Position numbers and translations under genes: made by a program | In this document: in pieces, positions 44,418-52,533 of the stretch | Layout of the letters: every line of letters starts with the position of its first letter | Position numbering within the stretch: the stretch's first letter is position 1 | The notes under the pieces: model-generated | What the model was told of the DNA's origin: nothing | Database searches by the model: none | What the model saw: the letters and a program-made list of their open reading frames with translations, nothing else | NCBI GenBank assembly: GCA_052143835.1 | Contig: JBKQRV010000042.1 | Span: forward strand, 91,306-155,305 | DNA length: 64,000 nt | Direction: 5' to 3' | From: DASPPM01 sp052143835 | GTDB taxonomy: Bacteria; Pseudomonadota; Alphaproteobacteria; JACZXZ01

Positions 44418-44983
44418 GCAAGCGGGATCTCCGCAAATGGAAGGTGCGTGGCGAGCGGGAGCTGCTCGACGCCTCGCCGTTCCTCAAGGTGAGCGCCCAG
44501 CGCATCGAGCTCCCCGACGGCCGCATCGTGGAGAATTTCTACCAGCTCGCGATGCCGGACTTCGCCAGCATCTTCGCCGAGACCGAGGACGGGCGCATCT
44601 TGGTGCTGAGAGCCTATCGCCATGGCGCCAAGCGCGTATGCCTTGCGGCCCCCGGCGGCCATCTCTCGCCCGGCGAGGCGCCGCTCGCGGCGGCCAAGCG
44701 CGAGCTGCTCGAGGAGACCGGCTACGAGGCGGCCGCGTGGCAGCCGCTCGGCAGCTTCATCACCAATGCCAATCACCGCTGCCAGACCGCCCACTTCTTC
44801 CGCGCGAGCGGCTGCCGCAGGGTCGCGGCGGCGGACTCGGGCGACCTCGAGGAGGCCGAGATCTTGCTCATGAGCCGCGCCCAAGCCATCGCCGCCTTCA
44901 AGGCGGGCGAGTTCCCCTTCGTGAGCCAGGTAGCACTCTTCGGATTGGCGTTCGGCGCGGCATTCGGCGGCAGCGGAGCCTGA
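44414..44983 (+). CDS. NUDIX hydrolase
   Basis: 189-aa pyrophosphohydrolase. The NUDIX box runs from Gly82 to Gly103 (GHLSPGE...RELLEETG) with all canonical acidic residues. The N-terminal fold is typical of ADP-ribose-like pyrophosphatases (DGRIVENFYQLAMPDFASIF). Translationally coupled to the IMPase gene, so the two may clean up nucleotide-sugar or phosphoadenosine compounds together. Confidence 0.9.
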   Translation: MSKRDLRKWKVRGERELLDASPFLKVSAQRIELPDGRIVENFYQLAMPDFASIFAETEDGRILVLRAYRHGAKRVCLAAPGGHLSPGEAPLAAAKRELLEETGYEAAAWQPLGSFITNANHRCQTAHFFRASGCRRVAAADSGDLEEAEILLMSRAQAIAAFKAGEFPFVSQVALFGLAFGAAFGGSGA

Positions 44984-44991
44984 TCCGCATT

Positions 44992-45008
44992 GCGCGCGGC
45001 GAGCGCGC
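44992..45008. terminator. GC hairpin between convergent genes
   Basis: GCGCGC (44992-44997) pairs with GCGCGC (45003-45008) around a 5-base loop in the 41-base gap between the convergent NUDIX and DHA2 genes. It could stop transcription from both sides; no T-run is present. Confidence 0.25.
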
Positions 45009-45024
45009 GCTGCCGCGGCAAGCC

Positions 45025-46575
45025 CTACTCGATCGCGGCCGGAGCTTCCTTCGGCACTTCTTTCTGCTTGGGATTGGCAAGAAGAAACACGAGCAGGATC
45101 GAGACGACGGCCAGCACCGTCATCATCTTATAGTCGTTGATATAGCCGATCATGCTGGCCTGCCGCGTGATTTCAGCGTCGAGGGCCGCGGCCTTGAACT
45201 GATTGTGGATGTCCCACACGCGCTCGATCTCCGGCGATCTCATCAGCGGATTGTAGGACGTGATGGCGGAGCCGATCTGCTCGTGATTGACCTGGGTGCT
45301 GCGCTCGAGGAGGGCCGTCACGATCGAGATGCCGGCAGACGCGCCGATGTTGCGCATGAGGTTGAACATGCCCGCCGCCTCGGTCCGACGCGAAGGCTCA
45401 AGCGTGGAGAAGGCGATCGCCGTCACCGGCACCCAAATGAAACCGAAGCCGATGCCCTGGAGGAGGCCGCTCATGACGATGTCCCTGATGCCGACATCGA
45501 GCGAGAAGCTGGCCAACCAATAGAGCGACACGGCTGCCAGCGCGAAGCCAATGCCGAGCAGCACGCGCGCATCGACGCGGCCGATGATGCGCCCGACGAG
45601 CATCATGGCGATCATGGTGCCGATACCGCGCGGAGCGATCACGATACCGGTAGTGACCACGGGATAATCGAGCAGGTTCTGCAGGAACGGCGGCAGGAGC
45701 GCCAGGGTCGAATAGAGGATCAGGCCGATGACGAAGACGACCAGCAGGCTCACCGAGAAATTACGGTCGGCAAACAGGCTTGGGCTGATGAAAGGCCGCT
45801 CGGCCATGAAGGTATGGACGAGGAAGATGTAGAGGAAGAGGCCGCCAAGGGCGGCCTCGACGACGATCTCCGTCGAGCCGAACCAGTCCTTGAGCTCGCC
45901 GCGGTCGAGGAACATCTGCAGGCAGCCGATCGCGAGGCTGATGGCGATGAAGCCGAAGACGTCGAAGCCGAGGCCGCGGTTGCGGCGGGTCTCGGGCACG
46001 AAGGCCGAGATGATGAAGAAGGCGAGCGCGCCGACGGGCACGTTGATGTAGAAGACCCAGCGCCAATTATAATTCTCGGTCAGCCAGCCGCCCAGCGTCG
46101 GGCCCAGGATCGGACCCACCATGATGCCGATCCCCCAGATGGCCATGGCGTAGCCGTGCTTCTCGCGCGGATAGCTGTCGAGCAGCGTCGCTTGCGAAAG
46201 CGGCACGAGGGCTGCGCCGAAGGCGCCCTGCAGCAGGCGGAAAATGACCATCTGCGGCAGGGTGATCGCCGCCCCGCAGAGAACCGAGGCGATGGTGAAG
46301 CCGGCGACGGAGGTCAAATAGAGGCGCTTGCGGCCGAAGCGCGCCGCGAGCCAGCCTGTCGGCGGCGTCATGATCGCCGCCGCGACGATATAGGAGGTGA
46401 GCACCCAAGCGATCTGGTCGAGGGTGGCCGAGAAGCTCCCTTGCATGTGCGGCAAGGCCACGTTGGCAATCGTCGTATCGAGCGCCTGCATGATCGTGGC
46501 GAGCATGGTCCCGAAGGTCACCAGCGCCAGGTTCTGCGGCGGTGCTGCGAGATCGGGGTAGTCGTCCTGGCTCAT
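45025..46575 (-). CDS. MFS multidrug exporter, DHA2 (EmrB-like) family
   Basis: 516 aa, about 14 membrane segments. The opening GTMLATIMQALDTTIANVALPHMQG and the motif TPPTGWLAARFGRKRLY are typical of the DHA2 group. The motif C region is GAALVPLSQATLLDSYP. The C-terminus ends in a short charged tail. EmrB-type exporters usually work with an EmrA adaptor; none lies next to it. Single gene, minus strand. Confidence 0.92.
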   Translation of the reverse strand: MSQDDYPDLAAPPQNLALVTFGTMLATIMQALDTTIANVALPHMQGSFSATLDQIAWVLTSYIVAAAIMTPPTGWLAARFGRKRLYLTSVAGFTIASVLCGAAITLPQMVIFRLLQGAFGAALVPLSQATLLDSYPREKHGYAMAIWGIGIMVGPILGPTLGGWLTENYNWRWVFYINVPVGALAFFIISAFVPETRRNRGLGFDVFGFIAISLAIGCLQMFLDRGELKDWFGSTEIVVEAALGGLFLYIFLVHTFMAERPFISPSLFADRNFSVSLLVVFVIGLILYSTLALLPPFLQNLLDYPVVTTGIVIAPRGIGTMIAMMLVGRIIGRVDARVLLGIGFALAAVSLYWLASFSLDVGIRDIVMSGLLQGIGFGFIWVPVTAIAFSTLEPSRRTEAAGMFNLMRNIGASAGISIVTALLERSTQVNHEQIGSAITSYNPLMRSPEIERVWDIHNQFKAAALDAEITRQASMIGYINDYKMMTVLAVVSILLVFLLANPKQKEVPKEAPAAIE

Positions 46576-46680
46576 GCCCTTCCCTCGAAGGCTGCGACGA
46601 ATGCGAAGTCTCCGGCCGCAGCTGCGGGCTTCTCTCCGCCCTGCCCCGGTGCCGAGCCTTCATTTACTATCGCTGGCGCC

Positions 46681-47637
46681 CTAGCGCAAATCGTCGATGG
46701 CGAAAATCTCGGGCCGGTCGTAGCCCGGCTGATCGGGCCGGTGCATGGCGACGCCGTTCATGGTGGTGCGGTAGCCGGCCGCGCGCATGACCAGGTAGGC
46801 CCGGCGCCGGCCCGTGTTCACCCCCGCGACGACGCGCCCGGCGCCGAGTGCCGCCGCGAGGCGTTCGCAGTCCTTGAGAAGCTCGGCGAAGTCCGCCTCG
46901 GCAGCTTTGCGCACGGCCGCGAACTTGACGAAGAGCGTGCCAGCGATCGCCTCGCTGCCCGCACCATGATGGCAGACCGCGAAGCCGGCGATGGGCGCCT
47001 TACGCGGCGGCCCGCTCCGCTCGCGGAGAAGGAGGCAGTCGCCGAGCTTGCGCTCGACCACCGCCTCGATCTCGCGGCCGAGGTCGAGCCCGTCGTAGAG
47101 CGAGGACGCGACCGTCCGGCAACCGAGAACCGCCTCTTCGCGCGCGGAGGGAGAGAGCGCCGAGATAAGCTCCAAGTCCTCCGCTCGGCCCTCGCGCGCG
47201 GCGACCTCCTTGGCCATGACGGCCGTGAGCGAGCCGACCTCGAAGCCGAAGCGCTCGTAGAGGCGGATGTGCTTCGGGCTGTGCGGATGGGTGAAGAGGC
47301 CCGCGAGCGTGACGCCGCGCCGCGCGAAGAGCTCGAGGATCGGCGGCATCAGCTCGCGTGCGATGCCGTGGCCCCAATAGTCGGGGTCGACGGCGACGGG
47401 CCCGAGCGCTGCCACGCTGCCCCAGTCCATGGCGTGCACGCTGCCGACGATGCGCCCGTCCTCTTCGGCCACGAAGGCGGCGGCCGGATCGGTGGCAAAG
47501 CGCGTGCGGACGAGCTCCGCGTCGCCGCGGAAGCTCATGGGCTCCTTGAGCCCAAAAAAGGTGCCAAAGGCGCGCCGGAAGACCCGGTCCGCGGCATCGA
47601 CGTCGTCCACCCGCATCGCTCTGACCGTGATCGTCAT
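46681..47637 (-). CDS. GNAT-family acetyltransferase
   Basis: 318 aa, so one GNAT domain plus an extra C-terminal domain, as in the putative two-domain members. Acetyl-CoA motif A reads AVDPDYWGHGIARELMPPILELF (a variant of the Q/RxxGxG/A loop), after YVAEEDGRIVGSVHAMDW-like beta strands. The C-terminal part has VVAGVNTGRRRAYLVMRAAGYRTT. The start at 47637 has AGAGGAAG 5 bases upstream. The substrate is unknown. Confidence 0.85.
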   Translation of the reverse strand: MTITVRAMRVDDVDAADRVFRRAFGTFFGLKEPMSFRGDAELVRTRFATDPAAAFVAEEDGRIVGSVHAMDWGSVAALGPVAVDPDYWGHGIARELMPPILELFARRGVTLAGLFTHPHSPKHIRLYERFGFEVGSLTAVMAKEVAAREGRAEDLELISALSPSAREEAVLGCRTVASSLYDGLDLGREIEAVVERKLGDCLLLRERSGPPRKAPIAGFAVCHHGAGSEAIAGTLFVKFAAVRKAAEADFAELLKDCERLAAALGAGRVVAGVNTGRRRAYLVMRAAGYRTTMNGVAMHRPDQPGYDRPEIFAIDDLR

Positions 47638-47660
47638 CGAGGCTTCCTCTTGCCGGCCCA

Positions 47661-47820
47661 TTATTCCCTCTCCTCCTTCAGGAGGAGAGGGTCAGGGTGA
47701 GGAGGTGGTCGAGCAAAACGCATTTGGTGTGGCAGAAGCTCGCTGCGCTCGCCCTCCTCACCTTCCCGTCGCTGCGCGACGGGCCCCTCCCTCTCCTCCT
47801 GAAGGAGGAGAGGGAAGTTC
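47661..47820. repeat. Compound palindromic repeat, second copy of the 12559-12845 family
   Basis: Two perfect hairpins, CCCTCTCCTCC/GGAGGAGAGGG at 47666-47691 (4-base loop) and at 47789-47814, flank a core. Core bases 47732-47762 are the reverse complement of 12710-12740 with one mismatch. It occupies most of the gap between the GNAT and AllA-like genes. No coding frame is supported. Confidence 0.7.
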
Positions 47821-47876
47821 GCAGTCGGCACCGCCAGCCGCGTCAATGAGGAGGCGACGGCCGCGGCCTGCCGCGA

Positions 47877-48425
47877 TTATTTCGATCGCGCGGCGCGCGA
47901 GCGGGGCCTAGCCCGAGCCACTGGCTCGTATCGACACTCTACGCCGAGATCGACCACATGAAAGTCGGCCTTGTTGGTGTCCATATTCTCCAAATTGAAG
48001 AACAGGCATTCGTCGTGGACGAAATGCGGTCCGGCATGCCACGTCGCGGTGTGCAGCTTGATCACGCAGTCGCCCGGCACGCGGAAGCCGACGATCTCCT
48101 CCAGGCGAGGACGCGCGCTGTCCGAGAGATCGCCAGGCGGGGCAACCGCGATCAGCCACTCTTTGCCGTAAAGCGAGCCGAGGCACTGCGTCACTCTGCG
48201 GTGGCGCGCGATCTTGCTGAATTTCACGCCGACGCGGCCGAGATGCATGATCCAGAGCCGAGGCTCGCCGTTCAACAGCACCAGCTTCGCTTCCGCCTCA
48301 CTCGTCAGGGGGTCATAGGCGGTCTCGACACCTTGCCCGGCCGCGCGGATCGGCCGGATCACCTCCCCAAAGGGGGCAAACGCATCCGGCGAGAGATCAT
48401 GAACTCGGATCGTGCGGTTGGCCAC
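47877..48425 (-). CDS. allA: Ureidoglycolate lyase (AllA) family protein
   Basis: 182-aa cupin-like protein. AllA family features are the DAFAPFGEVI opening, the RHRRVTQCLGSLYGKEWLIAVAPP segment and the conserved ATWHAGPHF with DECLFFNLEN. AllA releases urea and glyoxylate from ureidoglycolate at the end of purine or allantoin breakdown. No other allantoin-pathway gene is adjacent, so the physiological role is not certain. Confidence 0.88.
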   Translation of the reverse strand: MANRTIRVHDLSPDAFAPFGEVIRPIRAAGQGVETAYDPLTSEAEAKLVLLNGEPRLWIMHLGRVGVKFSKIARHRRVTQCLGSLYGKEWLIAVAPPGDLSDSARPRLEEIVGFRVPGDCVIKLHTATWHAGPHFVHDECLFFNLENMDTNKADFHVVDLGVECRYEPVARARPRSRAARSK

Positions 48426-48798
48426 GTCACCCCCTCATCGCCGCCAGACTAGTACCAGGAATCACAAATGCCTGATACGCCCTCGCTGATCGTCATGGCC
48501 GGGCCGGCCGTAGGCCGAGTCCCGGCCATCCACGTCTTGCGACGGAAGCAGAAAGACGTGGATGGCCGTGACAAGCACGGCCATGACGGTTGGAGAGGGC
48601 AACTCGAATCACGTATTTGCGATAGCCAGTACCAGGAACGCAAGGCGCTCCAATCAAGTCAATTGCGCTGCGCGCGCGCCTGGTGTTCGGACGCGCAAAT
48701 GGGTGATACAAAAGCACGGAGCGCACGGAGCGCACGGCGCCGGGAGTGTGCGTGATGAGGCGATCGATCCCGCAATTGGACCAAGCTTCGGAGGTTGC
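48426..48798. other. 373-base gene-free stretch containing a long hairpin
   Basis: It lies between the minus-strand AllA-like gene and the plus-strand EamA gene (GGAGG at 48790). The main structure is an imperfect long palindrome at 48491-48588. AGTACCAGGAA occurs on each side of it at about 48451 and 48627. Short open frames here have no family resemblance, so no gene is called. Confidence 0.5.
48491..48588. repeat. 98-base imperfect palindrome
   Basis: The outer arms 48491-48504 and 48575-48588 (CGTCATGGCCGGGC against GCACGGCCATGACG) match in 13 of 14. The inner arms 48519-48538 and 48553-48572 (CCATCCACGTCTT core) match in 19 of 20 with a 14-base loop. A long stable hairpin of this form is typical of dispersed bacterial repeats. 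Confidence 0.65.
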
Positions 48799-49260
48799 AT
48801 GCGACAGACATTGACCGTCCTCTTGCTATCCACCGCCATCATCCTCGCCTGGGGGCTGTGGGGTTTTTTCGGCAAGCTGGCGCTCAACCGACAGATGGCG
48901 CCGCTTGCGATCTATCTCGCGGAGGCCGCCGTCGGCGTTGCCGTCGGCTGCCTCGCCTTGGCGATCGTCCTTCGGATCGGCCAAGCGCCGCCTTGGCGGG
49001 CGCCCCTCAATTTCTACGGCCTTCTTTCCGGCGTCGGCATGGCCATAGGATTGCTGCTCTTCTACTTGGCGCTCGCTTACGGCAAGGCCGTGGTCATCGT
49101 GCCTTTGACCGCGACCTATCCTCTCGTCACCGTGCTCTTGAGCTATCTTTTCCTCGGCGAGCGACCAGGTGCCGTGCAATGGCTCGGTATCGCGCTACTG
49201 GTGACCGGCGGCGCCTTGCTGCTGTCGGGACCGATCCTCGCCGGCGAGGGCTCGAGCTAG
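48799..49260 (+). CDS. EamA/DMT-type small membrane transporter (half-size)
   Basis: 153 aa with about five hydrophobic helices. It resembles one EamA domain: TAIILAWGLWGFFGKLALNR and the C-terminal TYPLVTVLLSYLFLGERPG. DMT proteins normally carry two such domains, so this one must dimerise or be a reduced member. GGAGG is 4 bases before the ATG. Likely a plasma-membrane permease for a small metabolite; substrate not known. Confidence 0.85.
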   Translation: MRQTLTVLLLSTAIILAWGLWGFFGKLALNRQMAPLAIYLAEAAVGVAVGCLALAIVLRIGQAPPWRAPLNFYGLLSGVGMAIGLLLFYLALAYGKAVVIVPLTATYPLVTVLLSYLFLGERPGAVQWLGIALLVTGGALLLSGPILAGEGSS

Positions 49261-49309
49261 CGGCGCGATTGCGCTCGATCTCCACCTTTCGTCGCGGCGC
49301 GCGCGCCTC

Positions 49310-50413
49310 TCACCCCGTCTCGAAGAGCGAGTCGCGAGCGTCGCAGAGCGCCTCGCAAATGCGATGCGCGAGCGAGCAGCTCTTGGTACCGACAAGGCGG
49401 TTCATGGCAATGACCATGCCGAGGCCTTCGCGAGGATAAATGCGTGTCTCGGAGGTGAAGCCCGCCCCTCCTCCCTCGTGGTTGAGGAAGCGCCGGCCGG
49501 CCGCCTCGCCGATCTTCCAGCCGAGGCCGACGCCGAGCCTGGCCTCGACGCCGACGCGGCCGCGCGCCTGAAGCGTCTGCATGAGTGCGGTCGAGGCCTG
49601 GCTCAGGATGCCGCTGCCGCCGTTGAGCTGCGCGAGCACGAAGGGCAGAAAGCCGGTCACCGGGCCGACGAGACCGCCGATCGCCGCGGTGTCCAGCTCG
49701 TAGGGTGCCAGCTCGATCAGGCCGCCGATGCGCGAGCGGAAGAGCCGGCGCGCGGTCTTGGGAAAGCGCAGCCTCAAAAGAAACCGGCTCGGCTCCCAGG
49801 CCGCCATATAGCCGGTGGCAGCATCCGCGCTCGCCGGCGCAGGGATGGAGAACGCCGCCTTCATGTTGAGCGGCTCGAGCAGGCGCTCCCGCACAAAGGA
49901 CGTGAAGGGCCGGCCGGAGACGCGGCTCACCACCTCGCCCAAGAGCGCGTAATTGACGTTGCGGTATTCGACCCTTCGGCCAGGCGGCCGCCTCGCCGCG
50001 ATACGGAAGCGCCCGAGTGCCGCGGCGCTGTCGGGGGCTGCCTCATCCGCGAAGTGGACCGCAAGCATGGCAGCCAGCGTATCTCTCAAGCCGGAGGTGT
50101 GGCTCAACAAATGCCGCAGCGTGACCATGCGAAGCGAGCGATATTCCGGCAGGTGCGCCGTGACCGCATCGTCGAGCGCCAACTTCCCGGCCTCCGCCAG
50201 CTGCAGCACGGCTGCCGCGGTGAAGAGCTTGGTGCCCGAGAAGAGGTGGTAGGAGGTGTCCGCGGTCGCGCGTCGCGCGCTCATGAGATCGGCATAGCCG
50301 AAGCCTTCGGCCCAGCTCGCACCGCCGCGCTCCACGACCGCGAGCGAGCAGCCGGGAATGCGGAGGGCCTCGAGCTCGGCGCGCACGAGCGCCGCGACGG
50401 ACGCCCGCGACAT
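49310..50413 (-). CDS. Serine hydrolase, class C beta-lactamase/esterase family
   Basis: 367 aa with the penicillin-binding-protein fold. Active-site SGTK (Ser59, Lys62), the YxN motif in VEYRNVNYALL and the third motif as NHEGGGAGF (HxG rather than KTG), which is common in EstB-like esterases and peptidases of this family. No signal peptide is visible, so it is probably cytoplasmic and not a secreted beta-lactamase. The start at 50413 has GGGAG 9 bases upstream. Confidence 0.86.
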   Translation of the reverse strand: MSRASVAALVRAELEALRIPGCSLAVVERGGASWAEGFGYADLMSARRATADTSYHLFSGTKLFTAAAVLQLAEAGKLALDDAVTAHLPEYRSLRMVTLRHLLSHTSGLRDTLAAMLAVHFADEAAPDSAAALGRFRIAARRPPGRRVEYRNVNYALLGEVVSRVSGRPFTSFVRERLLEPLNMKAAFSIPAPASADAATGYMAAWEPSRFLLRLRFPKTARRLFRSRIGGLIELAPYELDTAAIGGLVGPVTGFLPFVLAQLNGGSGILSQASTALMQTLQARGRVGVEARLGVGLGWKIGEAAGRRFLNHEGGGAGFTSETRIYPREGLGMVIAMNRLVGTKSCSLAHRICEALCDARDSLFETG

Positions 50414-50432
50414 GGGGCCTAGCTCCCGCCTG

Positions 50433-50879
50433 TCACGGCTTCTTTCCGAACGACTGCTGCGGCACGCCGCGGCAGAGCGACATGTGCGTGTGATAGGCGA
50501 TCCAGTCCTCGCCGGTCGCCCGCCGGCGGAAGGCGACCGTGGCGCGGCCGGGCCGCTCATAGGGCTCGCCGTCGCGGCCGTAGCCGGTCGAGTCGAAAGA
50601 GACCATGGCAACGGCAAAAAGCCGGTCGACACCGACCATCGCCTTGACCTCATCGAGGCGCCAGTGGAAATCCGCGATTGATGGCCAGACCTTGCGCCAC
50701 TGCAGGCGCTCGACCGCCTCGCGCCCGACGAGGATATCGCTGAAGGTGCCGAATGCGACCATGTCCTCGGCGAAGAGTCGCCGTGCTGCGGAAAAATCGA
50801 CCGCGCGCACATGCTCGGCGAGCTCGCTCAACCATTGGCGGATGCGCCCTTCGTCATCGTTCGCCGGGGTGTCGGTCAT
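50433..50879 (-). CDS. NTF2-like / SnoaL-like small protein
   Basis: 148 aa with an alpha+beta cone fold suggested by the helix FSAARRLFAEDMVAFGTFSDI, the central strands and the terminal ATVAFRRRATGEDWIAYHTHMSL. Proteins of this type act as isomerases, aldolases or binding modules. Its ATG is one base after the stop of the DHA2 gene (TGACATG), so they are coupled, and 19 bases precede the serine hydrolase gene. Function unknown. Confidence 0.8.
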   Translation of the reverse strand: MTDTPANDDEGRIRQWLSELAEHVRAVDFSAARRLFAEDMVAFGTFSDILVGREAVERLQWRKVWPSIADFHWRLDEVKAMVGVDRLFAVAMVSFDSTGYGRDGEPYERPGRATVAFRRRATGEDWIAYHTHMSLCRGVPQQSFGKKP

Positions 50880-50880
50880 G

Positions 50881-52431
50881 TCAGTCTCCTCTCGCCTTGC
50901 GCGGCTCTTGGCGCGGCTCGGACGGCACCTCGGGCTGCGAGGGCGCTTCGTGGCCGGCCTTGCCGGGCTCTTTCGGCGCGAGGGCCGAGCGAGCTGCCGC
51001 CGTCCTCGCCTGGTGCCCGCTGACCTCCGCACCGGCGTCCGCGGCCAGGCCCAGGAAGAAGGGGAGCGACAAGAGCGAGAGGACGCCCGCGATGACGAAG
51101 GCGACCCGCGCATCGCCTGCCGAGAGTGCTGCCGCCGCGGCACCCCGCCACGCCAGCATGCCGTGCAGCAGCACGGCGCCGAGTGCTATGCCCATGCCGT
51201 TCGAAAGCTGCTGCATCATGCTCGAGATGCTCGTCGCCCCGCTCAGCCTCTGCGGCAGGATGTCGGCGAAGGTCAGCGTGTTCAGGCTCGTGTATTGCAG
51301 CGAGCGGAAGAACCCGCCGGCGAGCAGAAGCGCGAAAATGAGGAAGCTCGGCGTCGATATGGTGAAGAAGCTGCACACCACGAGCGAGACGGCGCTGATG
51401 ATGCCGTTGCCGACGAGCACGTTGCGGAAGCCGAAGCGCCTGAGGATGGGCCGCGTCGATATCTTCATCGTGAAGGAGCCGACGGCGCTCGCGAAAGTCA
51501 AAAGGCCGGAGGCGAATGCGCTCATGCCGAAGCCGACCTGCAGCATGAGCGGCAGCAGGAACGGAAGCGCGCCCGCGCACATGCGGAAGATCGAGCCGCC
51601 GGCGACGGTCTTGGCGAAGGTCGGCACCTCGAGCAGCGTGAGGTCGATGAGCGGATGGAGATGGAGCTTTGAATGCACGAGCGCCAAGGCGCCGCTCGCG
51701 GCGCCAACGCCCAGGAGAATCCACGCGAGCCAGCCGCTTTCTCCGGGATGCCCCACGAGGTCGAAGTCGTACATGAGGCAGGTGAGCGACGTGCCGGTCA
51801 AGACGAAGCCGATCCAGTCGAACGGCCAGGTCTCCGCTTCCCGGTAGTTCTCGATCAGATAGGTGACGAGGACAATGCCGAGGATGCCGATCGGCACGTT
51901 GAGGAAGAAGATCCAGCGCCAGGAGACGTAGGTGGTGATGAAGCCGCCCACAGGCGGGCCCAGCACCGGGCCGATGAGGGCCGGCACGGTGAGGTACGCC
52001 ATGGCGCGGACGAGCTCGGATTTCTCGACCCGGCGGATCATGATGAGCCGCCCGACCGGCACCATCATGGCGCCGCCGATGCCCTGAAGCACGCGCGCCG
52101 CAGCGAACTCGAGGACGCCCATCGAGAGCCCGCAGAGGATCGATCCCAGGATGAAGACGGCGATGGCCAGGCGGAAGACGGTGCGCGCGCCGAAGCGGTC
52201 GGCGACCCAGCCGCTCACCGGGATGAACACCGCGAGGCTCAGCATGTAGGCGGTGACGCCGAGGCTCAACCGAATGGGACTCGTATCGAACGAGAGCGCC
52301 ATGGCGGGCAACGCCGTGGTGATCACCGTGCCGTCGAGGTTCTCCATGAAAAGCGCGCACGCCACGATCAGCGGGACGACCATAGGGCGCGACAGGCGAG
52401 GAAGCATGCGATAGGACCCGGATGCCGGCAT
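50881..52431 (-). CDS. MFS exporter, DHA2 family (MdtD-like position)
   Basis: 516 aa, about 14 membrane segments followed by a charged C-terminal tail of some 40 residues. The opening VACALFMENLDGTVITTALPAM and VSGWVADRFGARTVFR are those of the DHA2 group. It follows the outer-membrane factor of the mdtABC-like operon by about 100 bases. In E. coli mdtABC is also followed by a DHA2 exporter (mdtD), so the arrangement is comparable. ATG at 52407 is an alternative start. Confidence 0.9.
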   Translation of the reverse strand: MPASGSYRMLPRLSRPMVVPLIVACALFMENLDGTVITTALPAMALSFDTSPIRLSLGVTAYMLSLAVFIPVSGWVADRFGARTVFRLAIAVFILGSILCGLSMGVLEFAAARVLQGIGGAMMVPVGRLIMIRRVEKSELVRAMAYLTVPALIGPVLGPPVGGFITTYVSWRWIFFLNVPIGILGIVLVTYLIENYREAETWPFDWIGFVLTGTSLTCLMYDFDLVGHPGESGWLAWILLGVGAASGALALVHSKLHLHPLIDLTLLEVPTFAKTVAGGSIFRMCAGALPFLLPLMLQVGFGMSAFASGLLTFASAVGSFTMKISTRPILRRFGFRNVLVGNGIISAVSLVVCSFFTISTPSFLIFALLLAGGFFRSLQYTSLNTLTFADILPQRLSGATSISSMMQQLSNGMGIALGAVLLHGMLAWRGAAAAALSAGDARVAFVIAGVLSLLSLPFFLGLAADAGAEVSGHQARTAAARSALAPKEPGKAGHEAPSQPEVPSEPRQEPRKARGD

Positions 52432-52533
52432 TGCGGTGGCGAGGAACGGACAACATTCGGCCGGGTGGCGCCGGCGCCTTCCCCTCCTTAGCTTAAGGTC
52501 CGGGCGGCTCCCGGGATAGCGTCCCTGCGGCCC

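Noticed and set aside
44383..47700. A 1105-codon open frame on the plus strand
   Set aside because: It runs antisense to the DHA2 and GNAT genes and out of frame through the NUDIX gene. The Arg/Glu/His-rich composition is a shadow of GC-rich coding sequence.
49310..50413. Secreted antibiotic-resistance beta-lactamase
   Set aside because: No signal peptide is visible and the third motif is HEGGGAG, which fits esterase or peptidase relatives at least as well.
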